A stretch of 27,776 nt of DNA from IMG/VR virus record IMGVR_UViG_3300047444_000548, positions 1-27,776 of that record; one strand, given 5' to 3'. Below are positions 7,037 to 14,019 of the stretch, piece by piece. This DNA comes from a virus. A program made the translations under genes and the position numbers. The notes under the pieces were generated by a model that was not told the DNA's origin, ran no database searches, and saw only the letters and a list, made by a program, of their open reading frames with translations. Each line of letters opens with the position of its first letter. Within the stretch, counting starts at the first letter, position 1.

Positions 7037-7808
7037 CGGCTCGGCCTCTGCTGACAGGTGGCGCTCGGCCCAGCGTGGACTGACGCGTCTACTCCTGCGG
7101 GATCTACTGGCACTGCGGCGGCTGATCAGCCAGAACCGCCTGCAGGCGACTGTGCCTCCGTGGATCGACGCAGTGACCGAAGTCGTGACCCGCTACTCGC
7201 AGACGTCGGCGACGCTCGCTGCCGACTTCTATGACGGTGAGCGGGAGGCGGCCGGCATGCCAGGCTCGTTCGCGGTGTCGCTGGCTGATCCGCCGCCGGA
7301 TGAGCAGGTGGACTCGTCGCTGCGATGGGCTACGAAGGATCTGTGGCCGCGTGACGAGGCGGACGCGACGGTGGCCCAGTTGGAGCCGCTCGACGTCCGG
7401 CTTGAAGCGGCGATGACCAAGGCGGATTCGGTGGCGCAGAAGTTGGTCGCGGAAGGTGGCCGGGAGACGCTGCGGCAGGCGGTGAAACAGGACCGGCAGG
7501 CGGTCGGCTACGCGCGGGCCGCAGCGCTCGGAGCATGCGCCTTCTGCCGCCTTATGGCTTCCCGCGGGATGGTCTATAAGACGGCCGGCACTGCAGGTCG
7601 GGACGCCAACGAGCGCTTCAGCGGCGATGCGAGCGTGGCCAAGTTCCACAACGACTGCCACTGTGCGATCGTCCCGGTCTTCCGCGGGCAGCGCTTTGAG
7701 CTGTCTCCGCATGCTGCCGAGTGGGATCGCCTGTACCGCGAGTACGCGCAGGGCCACCCCCGAGATCAACTCCGCCTGTTCAGGCGGGCCATAGCCGAGC
7801 ACGGCTAG
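7017..7808 (+). CDS. MuF-like minor capsid protein
   Basis: The 263-residue product is helical over its first two thirds and ends in a compact domain with CAFC (Cys174, Cys177), a conserved SRGMVY turn and FHNDCHCAIVPVF (His211, Cys214, His215, Cys216). This is the pattern of MuF-type minor capsid proteins found between portal and scaffold in actinobacterial phages. They associate with the portal inside the head and are sometimes ejected with DNA; some carry enzymatic C-termini. The paired Cys and His residues may bind a metal or form disulfides. TTG 7017 was chosen because GGAGG lies six bases upstream (7006-7010). An in-frame GTG at 6981 has no ribosome binding site and overlaps portal more. 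Confidence 0.8.
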   Translation: MASTTSDGSASADRWRSAQRGLTRLLLRDLLALRRLISQNRLQATVPPWIDAVTEVVTRYSQTSATLAADFYDGEREAAGMPGSFAVSLADPPPDEQVDSSLRWATKDLWPRDEADATVAQLEPLDVRLEAAMTKADSVAQKLVAEGGRETLRQAVKQDRQAVGYARAAALGACAFCRLMASRGMVYKTAGTAGRDANERFSGDASVAKFHNDCHCAIVPVFRGQRFELSPHAAEWDRLYREYAQGHPRDQLRLFRRAIAEHG

Positions 7809-7826
7809 TCCGCGCTCCCGTTCGAC

Positions 7827-7849
7827 AAGGTCGCCCTGGTGGCGGCCTT
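7827..7849 (+). terminator. Stem-loop upstream of the scaffold gene
   Basis: AAGGTCGCC (7827-7835) pairs with GGCGGCCTT (7841-7849) through nine positions including one G-T pair, with a five-base loop, followed by TCTCATTTCC. It occupies the gap between the MuF-like gene and scaffold and could be an attenuator or an mRNA end-protecting hairpin for the capsid messages. Confidence 0.5.
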
Positions 7850-7884
7850 TCTCATTTCCACAGCCCCTGGAGGGCCGATTCGTC

Positions 7885-8535
7885 ATGCCTGAAGAGACCG
7901 AGCAGACCGAGCAGCAGCAGGAGTCCGGCGTAGAGGGCACCGTCGAGGAGACGGCCACCGCGGAACAGGACGGTACCGAGTCGACGGACGACGCCCAGGA
8001 GGCGGACGCCGACGAGGAGAAGCCGTTCGACCGGAAGAAGTTCGAGGCGGCGCTGCGCAAGAAGAACAGCGAGGCCGAGAACCTCCGCAAGCGGCTCAAG
8101 GAGCAGGAGCCGCTGCTTGCTGAGCTCAAGAAGCGCAAGGAAGCGGAGCTGTCCGAGTCCGAGCGCCTCAACGAGCAGCTGACGGCGGCGCAGGAGCAGA
8201 TCGCCAAAACCCGACAGCGGCTGGTCCGCAGTCAGGTGCAGGCCCTTGCGGGCACCGCAACGGACGACCGGCCGGCGTTCGCTGATCCTGCCGACGCGTT
8301 CGGCGAGCTCGACCTCGACTCGTACCTCGACTCTGACGGCGACATCGACGAGGCGGCCATCGAGGCCGACCTCCAGGCGCTTCTGGAGCGCAAGCCGCAC
8401 TGGGCGAAGGCCCAGCCCCCGGAGGGCCCGCGGCGTCCCGCACCGGACCGCACACAGGCGTCCGGCGCCAACAAGACACGCCCCCTCACCCCCGAAGACG
8501 AGTTCTCCGGGTGGCTTAAGTCGCAGCTCACGTAG
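7885..8535 (+). CDS. Capsid scaffolding protein
   Basis: The 216-residue protein is highly charged. It has an acidic Glu/Gln-rich N-terminus, a central coiled coil (about residues 50-115, KNSEAENLRKRLKEQEPLL and onward), an acidic segment rich in DLDSYLDSDGD, and a Pro/Arg-containing tail ending DEFSGWLKSQLT. This composition and its place immediately before the major capsid gene are typical of scaffold proteins that template prohead assembly and then leave. No protease motif is seen, so a fused maturation protease is unlikely. ATG 7885 follows CTGGAGG (7867-7873), with spacing a little long. Confidence 0.85.
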   Translation: MPEETEQTEQQQESGVEGTVEETATAEQDGTESTDDAQEADADEEKPFDRKKFEAALRKKNSEAENLRKRLKEQEPLLAELKKRKEAELSESERLNEQLTAAQEQIAKTRQRLVRSQVQALAGTATDDRPAFADPADAFGELDLDSYLDSDGDIDEAAIEADLQALLERKPHWAKAQPPEGPRRPAPDRTQASGANKTRPLTPEDEFSGWLKSQLT

Positions 8536-8554
8536 CTGCTGAAAGCGAGAAGTC

Positions 8555-9514
8555 ATGGTGGCTACGGCCCCCCTCAAGCTGTCCGATGTCAACGCCTCAC
8601 TTCTGCCGCGCACCATCACGGCGCCGATCTTCGACAAGTCCGTCGAGCAGTCCGCGGTGATGACGCTGGCTCGCCCGGCGCCGCTCGCGATCGACGCGAC
8701 GACGTCGGTGCCGATCCCGATGGACGTGCCGCAGGCCGACTGGGTCGGACAGGCGCAGAAGAAGCCGCTGTCGACTTCCTCGGTCGGTATCAAGCAGATG
8801 ACGGCGAAGAAGCTCGCCGTGCTCATCCCGGTCGCCGAAGAGGTCGCGATGACCAACGCGGGCGGCCTGTACACGCAGCTCCAGCGGGACCTGCCGACCG
8901 CGTTCGCCCGCGCTTTCGACCACGCGGCGATCCACGGGCTCACCATGAAGGGCGCGGCCGGCCCGTTCTCCGACTACCTGGCGATGACCACCAACTCGGT
9001 GGTTCTCGGCACGTCCTCGCAGAGCACGGGCGGGATCTGGGCAGACCTGGTCAAGGGTATGGCGAAGGTGATCGACGACGACTTCGACTACACCGGTACG
9101 GTCGCCGACCACCGGCTGAAGCCGTCGCTGCTGCTGGCGACCGACACGACCGGCCGGCCGATCCTGGTCGACACGCAGACTCCGGGCACGAACATGGCCT
9201 CCGCGGGATCGCTGATCGGTGAGCCGCTGGCGTACTCCCGGTCGGTGTCGGGCAAGCAGCGCCGGCAGTCCACCAGCTCGGACTCGGGTCTGCGGGCGAT
9301 CGGTGGCGACTGGTCGCAGGCGGCCTACGGCGTGGGCATGGACATCACGGTGCGGATCTCGAAGGAGGCCACGTACATCGACGAGGACGGCGGCGTCCAC
9401 TCGGCGTTCCAGGAGAACCTGGTGCTGATCCTCGCGGAGGCCTACTACGGGTACGTGCAGGGGGACGCGTCCGCGTTCGTGAAGTACACCGGCACCCCGG
9501 CTTACGGGTCGTGA
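8555..9514 (+). CDS. Major capsid protein (HK97 fold)
   Basis: This 319-residue protein follows scaffold and fits the HK97-fold capsid family in size and pattern. It has an N-terminal arm, a hydrophobic beta segment (LAIDATTSVPIPMDVPQADWV), a spine-helix region beginning EEVAMTNAGGLYTQLQRDL with the following AFDHAAIHG, and a long C-terminal strand segment (GMDITVRISKEATYIDEDGG). It has no delta-domain beyond what scaffold supplies, consistent with a separate scaffold gene. The gene is spaced 19 bases from scaffold with GAGAAG before ATG 8555. Its stop overlaps the glycosyltransferase start. It forms the icosahedral shell and would be the obvious target if virions are glycosylated. Confidence 0.92.
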   Translation: MVATAPLKLSDVNASLLPRTITAPIFDKSVEQSAVMTLARPAPLAIDATTSVPIPMDVPQADWVGQAQKKPLSTSSVGIKQMTAKKLAVLIPVAEEVAMTNAGGLYTQLQRDLPTAFARAFDHAAIHGLTMKGAAGPFSDYLAMTTNSVVLGTSSQSTGGIWADLVKGMAKVIDDDFDYTGTVADHRLKPSLLLATDTTGRPILVDTQTPGTNMASAGSLIGEPLAYSRSVSGKQRRQSTSSDSGLRAIGGDWSQAAYGVGMDITVRISKEATYIDEDGGVHSAFQENLVLILAEAYYGYVQGDASAFVKYTGTPAYGS

Positions 9515-10539
9515 CGCAGGCCCGCGGCGGCGGGAAGGGTGGCCGGGCGATGCAGGTCGTCGCCCGGCTGCACGCCGCCCCGCCCCGGCACAACGCTGGG
9601 GCGGAGTGGATGGCCTGGTCGATGTTCCGTGCTCTCATCGAGCGCGGGCACGACGTCACAGTGTGGCTGTCGCGGTATGGCGAGGACCACCAGCCGTATG
9701 AACTGGACGGCGTGAAGGTGATCCCGTTGGAGTCGCGTCTGGACTGGGTGACGGCAGTTCGCCGGGCAGACGTTCTGGTGTCGCATCTGGAGAACGTGAA
9801 GCCGACGGCGGCCTTGGCGCGCGGCTACGGGAAGCCGTTCGTGGCGATCTGCCACAACACGTTCCTGCCGACATTCAAGGACATGGCGTCCGGCGGGACT
9901 GCCCTCGCGGTCTACAACTCGGTGTGGATGGAGCGGGAGGCTGAGCTGTACTTCGCGGACTATCCGAAGTCGGTCCGCCCTGACACGTCGATGATCGTGC
10001 GGCCTCCGGTGTTCGCGGAGGACTACGCGACGAAGCCGGGCGACCGGATCACGCTGGTCAACACCAACCCGGACAAGGGCGGCGGGCTGTTCCACGATCT
10101 GGCGCAGCGGATGCCCGACCGGAAGTTCCTCGCGGTGATGGGCTCCTACGGTGAGCAGGCCGACTACTCGGACCTGCCGAACGTCGAAGTCGTCCAGCAG
10201 GTCTCCGGCCACGAGATGCGGGAGGCGGTGTACAGCCGCACGAAGGTGCTGCTGATGCCGTCGTTCTACGAGTCGTGGGGTCGCGCTGGCGTGGAGGCTC
10301 TGGCGAGCGGCATTCCGGTCCTCGCCCACCCGACGCCGGGCCTGTGCGAGTCGCTGGCCGAGGGCGGGATCTTCCTGGAGCGGCAGGATCTCGACGGGTG
10401 GGAGGCGGTCCTGCGGAAGCTGCAGACGCCCGCCGAGTACCGGTTGGCGTCCAAGCGGGCGAAAGCCCGTAGCGCTGAGCTGGATCCGACGGCGGAGCTT
10501 GCCGCATGGTGTGATGCCGTGGAGGCCTTGGCCCGATAG
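9511..10539 (+). CDS. Glycosyltransferase (GT-B fold, GT4-like)
   Basis: This 342-residue protein has the two-domain layout of GT-B glycosyltransferases. The first Rossmann strand and Gly-containing loop are VVARLHAAPPRHNAGAEW, and the C-terminal donor domain includes LVNTNPDKGGGLFHDLAQRM, VLLMPSFYESWGRAGVEAL (the E-x7-E type site) and GIPVLAHPTPGLCESL. It would transfer a sugar from a nucleotide donor. The gene overlaps the capsid stop (GTGA at 9511) and precedes the head-tail adaptor, so it is expressed with capsid genes. An alternative start at ATG 9550, behind GGGAAGGG, would begin right at the first strand. Target and sugar are unknown. Virion protein glycosylation by phage enzymes is known in actinobacterial phages, and position makes that the favoured hypothesis. 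Confidence 0.88.
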   Translation: MTQARGGGKGGRAMQVVARLHAAPPRHNAGAEWMAWSMFRALIERGHDVTVWLSRYGEDHQPYELDGVKVIPLESRLDWVTAVRRADVLVSHLENVKPTAALARGYGKPFVAICHNTFLPTFKDMASGGTALAVYNSVWMEREAELYFADYPKSVRPDTSMIVRPPVFAEDYATKPGDRITLVNTNPDKGGGLFHDLAQRMPDRKFLAVMGSYGEQADYSDLPNVEVVQQVSGHEMREAVYSRTKVLLMPSFYESWGRAGVEALASGIPVLAHPTPGLCESLAEGGIFLERQDLDGWEAVLRKLQTPAEYRLASKRAKARSAELDPTAELAAWCDAVEALAR

Positions 10540-10547
10540 GAGGCGTC

Positions 10548-10964
10548 GTGACGTTCGTCCCGCCCACTGTTGAGCAACTCGGCCTGTTCCTGGCGCTGGA
10601 GGAGATCGACGGCAATCGTGGCGACTTGCTGATCGCGTCTGCGGTTTCCCTTGCCCAGACGATCGTGAAGCCGCTACCGGAGGGCGCGGAGGCTGTCGTC
10701 CTGTCGGTGGCGGGTCGCGCTTACGTGAACCCGCAGCAGGTGGCTTACGAGACGATCGGCCCTATGTCGGTGCAGCGCCCCAGCGGAAGCGGCGGCCTGT
10801 ATCTGACGAAGAACGACAAGGCCGCACTCAAGTCCCTCGCGGGGCGCGGCGGAGCGTTCACCGTTGACCCGACTCCCGCTACTGCGGACCCGTCGCCGAC
10901 GTGGCCGCTTGACCAGGTCACTGGCTGGTCGGAGGACTATGAGGCGGGCTGGGGGTATCCCTGA
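10548..10964 (+). CDS. Head-to-tail adaptor protein
   Basis: The 138-residue protein begins FVPPTVEQLGLFLALEEID, the helical opening common to head-to-tail adaptor (connector) proteins. It has a helix rich in Ala/Leu (ADLLIASAVSLAQTIV type segment), then a Gly/Ser/Pro-rich turn and a tail ending in WSEDYEAGWGYP. These proteins sit below the portal ring and link it to the stopper. GTG 10548 has a clear TAGGAGGCGTC site eight bases upstream of the start. It is one base short of the next gene (TGATG overlap). Assignment rests on order and general pattern. Confidence 0.75.
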   Translation: MTFVPPTVEQLGLFLALEEIDGNRGDLLIASAVSLAQTIVKPLPEGAEAVVLSVAGRAYVNPQQVAYETIGPMSVQRPSGSGGLYLTKNDKAALKSLAGRGGAFTVDPTPATADPSPTWPLDQVTGWSEDYEAGWGYP

Positions 10965-11326
10965 TGCCCGCCCCGTACCCCTTCGGGGAGACAGTGCGGA
11001 TCTTGCGGACCGGGCAGTCGACGGGTCGTGGGCCGCGCGGTCAGCCGCTGCCCGGCCCTGACGAGTCTTTTGATCTGGTGGGCTGCGTGGTCACGCCGCG
11101 GGCGGAGACGCCCCAGGTGGGAGGGGATCAGCAGCAGGCGAGAGACACCGTCATCGTCGGCTGGACCGTGTACGCCCCGGCCGGAAAACCGGTACGGACC
11201 ACGGATCAGGCGATGGTTCGCGGCGTGAGATGCGACATCACCGGCGAGCCAGGCGACTGGGGCCGCAGCCCGTTCACCGGCACACGTGGGCCGATTCAGT
11301 TCGCAGCCGACCGGGTGACCGGCTAG
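10964..11326 (+). CDS. Head-to-tail stopper / connector protein
   Basis: The 120-residue product follows the adaptor with a TGATG overlap at 10962-10966. It is rich in beta-forming segments (DTVIVGWTVYAPAGKPV, then MVRGVRCDITGEPG) with Gly/Pro turns, as expected for a small beta-barrel connector that closes the head after packaging. Position second after the capsid block fits the stopper role. Its stop codon overlaps the stop of the opposite-strand gene within the CTAG at 11323-11326, so the two genes converge without a gap. No catalytic motif. Confidence 0.7.
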   Translation: MPAPYPFGETVRILRTGQSTGRGPRGQPLPGPDESFDLVGCVVTPRAETPQVGGDQQQARDTVIVGWTVYAPAGKPVRTTDQAMVRGVRCDITGEPGDWGRSPFTGTRGPIQFAADRVTG

Positions 11327-11643
11327 CTGCGGGCCTGCTCGACAGCAGCAACCAGCTTCTCTGCCGCGTCGTTGCTCGTGCGCGGAATGGACAGGCTGTG
11401 CGGGTCCGTATAGGGCGGTCGTCCGCCGAGCATGAGGCCGGTCTTCTCGCCTGCGGCCGTGCTGCCCGGGAGGACGAACTGCACGTAACCGTGGACCAGT
11501 CGGGTGCCGGCCTTGAAGCGGGTTCCTGTGATGTCGGCTGCCCGGATGCGAACCGGCGCCGGGCGCGGCCCGACAGGTGTCTTGGTGATGGTGACCCATT
11601 CCCCGTCGAAGGTGATCGTTCCCAGTACGCCCTTAACGTCCAT
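11323..11643 (-). CDS. DUF4429-like protein encoded against the structural operon
   Basis: On the minus strand this 106-residue frame reads a compact beta-rich domain: VLGTITFDGEWVTITKTPVG, then RIRAADITGTRFKAG, LVHGYVQFVLPG and a C-terminal helix (NDAAEKLVAAVEQA). I recognise this order (G.ItFDG..VtI, a second strand pair, hGYiQFv.pG, Asp/Pro turn, helix) as DUF4429, a family frequent in Streptomyces and sometimes in their phages, with a PH-like predicted fold and no established function. ATG is at 11641-11643 with a G-rich site (GGGGGC) five bases ahead on the minus strand. Its own promoter must lie within the short divergent space or inside the next gene. It behaves like a cargo gene (moron), possibly expressed in the lysogen. 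Confidence 0.72.
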   Translation of the reverse strand: MDVKGVLGTITFDGEWVTITKTPVGPRPAPVRIRAADITGTRFKAGTRLVHGYVQFVLPGSTAAGEKTGLMLGGRPPYTDPHSLSIPRTSNDAAEKLVAAVEQARS

Positions 11644-11676
11644 GTCCGCCCCCAGTTGCGTGATGTTGGAGGGGCT

Positions 11677-12012
11677 ATGGGAGCACGGTTCAAGATGTCC
11701 CGTAAAGGCGTCGGCCAGTTGCTGCGTTCACCGATGGTGCAGGCGGAGATGCTCCGCCGCGCCGAGGTGATCAAGGGGATCGCCGTGGCGACGTCCCCGG
11801 TCGACATCGGCGGCCCGCACCCCGGCCTCTACGCGGGATCGTGGGAGGCGGACAGCACCTCCCGTGGCGGCCGGAATCGGGACCGCGCGGTTGGCTACGT
11901 CCGCAACGGCACCTACTACGCCCGCTGGGTGGAGTACGGCAACGGGCCTGGCGGCGGGCCCGCCCACCACGTGCTGCTGCGGGCGGCACTGCAGGGCGGG
12001 CGGAATCAGTGA
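11677..12012 (+). CDS. Tail completion / HK97 gp10-like protein
   Basis: This 111-residue protein has the features of HK97 gp10-like proteins. It has an N-terminal helix (MVQAEMLRRAEVIKGIAVATSPVDIGG), a Gly/His-containing beta turn and the YYARWVEYGNGPGGGPAHHVLLRA segment (the conserved A.wvEyG motif) near the C-terminus. Such proteins complete the head-tail junction. ATG 11677 was taken because TTGGAGGGG (11667-11675) precedes it. The frame is open much further upstream, but that region is covered by the antisense gene. The stop overlaps the next start (GTGA). Confidence 0.82.
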   Translation: MGARFKMSRKGVGQLLRSPMVQAEMLRRAEVIKGIAVATSPVDIGGPHPGLYAGSWEADSTSRGGRNRDRAVGYVRNGTYYARWVEYGNGPGGGPAHHVLLRAALQGGRNQ

Positions 12013-12401
12013 CCGCTCTCGTCGACATCGAGCTGGAGCTCATCACCCGCGCGACCGCTCGCTTTCCGGACGCGGTAGTACGGGACGAGTTGGACAACAA
12101 TCTCGCAAACGAACTGCCGACTATCCAGATCGAGCAGATCCCCGGCGGCAGCGACGACGGGCTGAAGTTGAGTCGGGCCATCGTCGACATCAACGTGTTC
12201 GCGGCGACCAGGGCTGACGCCATAGCCCTCGCCAACGAGGTGCACAGTTGGGTGACCGGCGAACTCCGCGGGTCGAGCAGCGCCCAGTCGGTGATCGGCC
12301 GAACCGGGAGTTTCGCACTGCCCGCGCCTCGTCCCTACGAGAACGTCTCGCTCCGCCGTGCCGGGGCGACCTACGAAATCTTCTGCCACCCGGTCTCCTG
12401 A
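12009..12401 (+). CDS. Tail terminator protein
   Basis: The 130-residue product starts at GTG 12009 overlapping the previous stop. It shows a helix (VDIELELITRATARFPD), a beta segment with PTIQIEQIPGG, a second strand with SRAIVDINVFAATRADAIALANEVHSWV and a C-terminal strand pair (YENVSLRRAGATYEIFCHPV). This alpha-beta order is typical of tail terminator proteins that cap the growing tail tube. The gene lies between the gp10-like protein and major tail protein, the standard place. Length (130) is normal. Confidence 0.8.
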   Translation: MTALVDIELELITRATARFPDAVVRDELDNNLANELPTIQIEQIPGGSDDGLKLSRAIVDINVFAATRADAIALANEVHSWVTGELRGSSSAQSVIGRTGSFALPAPRPYENVSLRRAGATYEIFCHPVS

Positions 12402-12412
12402 CGACCGGTTCT

Positions 12413-12452
12413 GGGCCCGCGCCGGACCCTGTACCCGCCCGTGCGCGGGCTC
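12413..12452 (+). terminator. Stem-loop upstream of the major tail gene
   Basis: GCCCGCGC (12415-12422) pairs perfectly with GCGCGGGC (12443-12450), extended by a G-T and a G-C pair, with a 20-base loop and TCTTCC after it. It sits in the 72-base gap before the major tail gene and may act as an attenuator or mRNA-stabilising end. Confidence 0.45.
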
Positions 12453-12473
12453 TTCCATGTCTGGAGACATCTC

Positions 12474-13061
12474 ATGGTCAACATCACCCGCGCCGCGGAC
12501 CTCGCTCTGGTGGGTGCGAACGGCGGCGGCTTCGTGGCCCCGGTCGGTTCGACCGCGCCTGCCTCCCCGCTGATCCAGCCCGTCTCGCCGTGGGAGCCGC
12601 TCGGTGCGATCAGCGACGACGGCCTGACCTACGGGTTCGACGAGGACTCCCAGGAGTTCACGCCGTGGGGCCTCACCAGCCCGTTCCGCACCCAGATCAC
12701 GAAGTCGGTGCGCACGTTCAAGCTGACGGTCTGGGAGACCAGCCGCACCGTGGTGCAGTCCCTGCAGTACCGGCTCGACAGCAGCGACCTGCTCCCGGAC
12801 GAGGACGGCCTCACCAAGTACGCGGAAACGTCGAGCCCGATCCCGGACCGGCGCGCGTTCTGGTTCATCGTCGTGGACGGTGAATCCTTCCGGGGCTTCT
12901 ACGTCCCCCAGGGCGAGATCAACGACCGCTCCGACGTCTCCTTCAAGCAGGACGAGATGTCCGGCTACGAGTGGACGATCACCACCTACCCGGACGAGTC
13001 CGGGAACACCGTGTACCACTGCGACAAGCTGCCCGCCACGCCCGTCTACTCGGGCTCCTGA
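12474..13061 (+). CDS. Major tail protein
   Basis: This 195-residue protein is placed between tail terminator and tail chaperone, the fixed location for the major tail (tube) subunit. It is acidic and beta-rich with a Gly/Pro loop early on (VGSTAPASPLIQPVSPWEPL), strand segments FRTQITKSVRTFKLTVWE and FWFIVVDGESFRGFYVPQGEI, and SGYEWTITTYPDESG near the end. ATG 12474 follows TCTGGAGAC (12460-12468); the frame is open to GTG 12441 but that lies within the stem-loop. It builds the flexible tail tube together with the tape measure. Confidence 0.88.
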   Translation: MVNITRAADLALVGANGGGFVAPVGSTAPASPLIQPVSPWEPLGAISDDGLTYGFDEDSQEFTPWGLTSPFRTQITKSVRTFKLTVWETSRTVVQSLQYRLDSSDLLPDEDGLTKYAETSSPIPDRRAFWFIVVDGESFRGFYVPQGEINDRSDVSFKQDEMSGYEWTITTYPDESGNTVYHCDKLPATPVYSGS

Positions 13062-13064
13062 ACG

Positions 13065-13115
13065 GGTGGGCGGGCTGGTATAGCCAGCCGGCGCGGGCCC
13101 GGCCCGCCCACCTTT
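13065..13115 (+). terminator. Strong stem-loop downstream of the major tail gene
   Basis: GGTGGGCGGG (13065-13074) pairs perfectly with CCCGCCCACC (13103-13112) and is followed by TTT. An alternative inner hairpin, GGCTGG (13073-13078) with CCAGCC (13084-13089), is also perfect. It lies between major tail and chaperone genes and would reduce readthrough, leaving more tail tube than downstream product. Confidence 0.65.
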
Positions 13116-13155
13116 GAACGATGCCCGCGCCGCCACAGGAAGAGAGGCCCGCGCC

Positions 13156-13590
13156 ATGGCCAACACGCCCCGCAAGACCACGGCCGCCAGCAGGAAGCCG
13201 CGCACCGCGGCCACGGCGGCGGCCCGCCCGGCAAGTCGTCGTGCCGTCGAGCAGGACGATGAGTTCGACGAGCCGGACGTCTCCGAGGCCGAGGCCCAGG
13301 AGATCGAGGCCGAGGGCCACTACGTCACCACCGACCTGTGCGGCCAAGAAGTACAGGTGATCCCGCCGGCGGCCTGGCGGTCGTCGTGGCAGCGCATGCT
13401 CAACCAGGGCAACCTGGACGGGTTCGCCGAGAAGGTGCTGCACCCGGACGACTACGAGCTGTACCTCGAACTCGACCCCACGATGGTCGAGTTCATGGAG
13501 TTCGCCCTGGATGCGGCCTCGCTGGCCGGTGAGAGCCTGGGGAAATCCAGTGGACCCGCTCCGTCGTCGAGGCGCACGCGGAGGCGGTAG
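13156..13590 (+). CDS. Tail assembly chaperone, upstream frame (G)
   Basis: The 144-residue frame has a basic N-terminal region rich in Arg/Ala/Thr (about residues 3-30), an acidic stretch (EQDDEFDEPDVSEAEAQEIE) and a helical domain (WRSSWQRMLNQGNLDGFAEKV, then MVEFMEFALDAASLAG). It lies between the major tail and tape measure genes, as expected for lambda G-type chaperones, which bind the tape measure until tail tube assembly. Near its end lies a GGGGAAA slip site. After it the frame continues for only about 14 codons of Ser/Arg-rich sequence. ATG 13156 follows GAGAGG; an upstream in-frame TTG at 13114 overlaps the stem-loop. Confidence 0.88.
   Translation: MANTPRKTTAASRKPRTAATAAARPASRRAVEQDDEFDEPDVSEAEAQEIEAEGHYVTTDLCGQEVQVIPPAAWRSSWQRMLNQGNLDGFAEKVLHPDDYELYLELDPTMVEFMEFALDAASLAGESLGKSSGPAPSSRRTRRR
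13539..13545 (+). promoter_or_regulatory. -1 programmed ribosomal frameshift site GGGGAAA
   Basis: The heptamer GGGGAAA reads as ctG GGG AAA in the upstream frame, matching the X XXY YYZ type slip pattern. Slipping back one base turns the reading from KSSGPAP into IQWTRSVVEAH, which continues as a full-length open frame to 14000. Dual-frame tail chaperones with such slips are conserved in tailed phages. Confidence 0.85.
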
Positions 13591-14000
13591 AGGCGGACCT
13601 GCTCCGCTACTACCAAGGCTGCGACCTGCTCGACGTGCACCGCGGTGCCATGTCGTGGCGTCGCCTGCGGGTCCTCATCGAGCACCTTCCGCCCGAGTCG
13701 GCGACGTGGACCGCCCTGCGTAATGGCATGTCGGACGAGGAACTGGCGCATCAGGCAGAGAAGGGCGAGCCCGAGAAGGGCCGCTGGTCCCAGCTGGAGC
13801 AACTTCTCGCCGTTGTCGCGGACCGTGTAGCAGACCTGGCCTACCTCTACGCCAGCGCGAACACCACGCCGAAGGGCACGAAGCCGACGCAGCCGACGCC
13901 AATTCGCCGCCCTGGCGCGAGACCGGTCAAACCGAAGCAGCAGATGACGGACGAGCAGGCCAACACCCTATTTGGCCTGATCAACGGAGGCGCCGCGTAG
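13545..14000 (+). CDS. Tail assembly chaperone, frameshift extension (T; product GT from 13156 to 14000)
   Basis: This is the -1 frame after the slip site. It adds 151 residues to the first 130 of the upstream frame, giving a GT fusion of about 281 residues. The joined region reads IQWTRSVVEAHAEAVEADLL and then helical, acidic sequence (YYQGCDLLDVHRGAMSWRRLRVLIEHLPPES) typical of T domains, ending in a Pro/Lys-rich tail. An internal ATG (13650-13652) exists, but no strong ribosome binding site is seen before it, so frameshifting is the better explanation. The GT form recruits the tape measure during tail assembly and is needed in a small ratio to G. Confidence 0.85.
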   Translation: MQWTRSVVEAHAEAVEADLLRYYQGCDLLDVHRGAMSWRRLRVLIEHLPPESATWTALRNGMSDEELAHQAEKGEPEKGRWSQLEQLLAVVADRVADLAYLYASANTTPKGTKPTQPTPIRRPGARPVKPKQQMTDEQANTLFGLINGGAA

Positions 14001-14019
14001 CGCTGAGGGGAGGCCCTCA

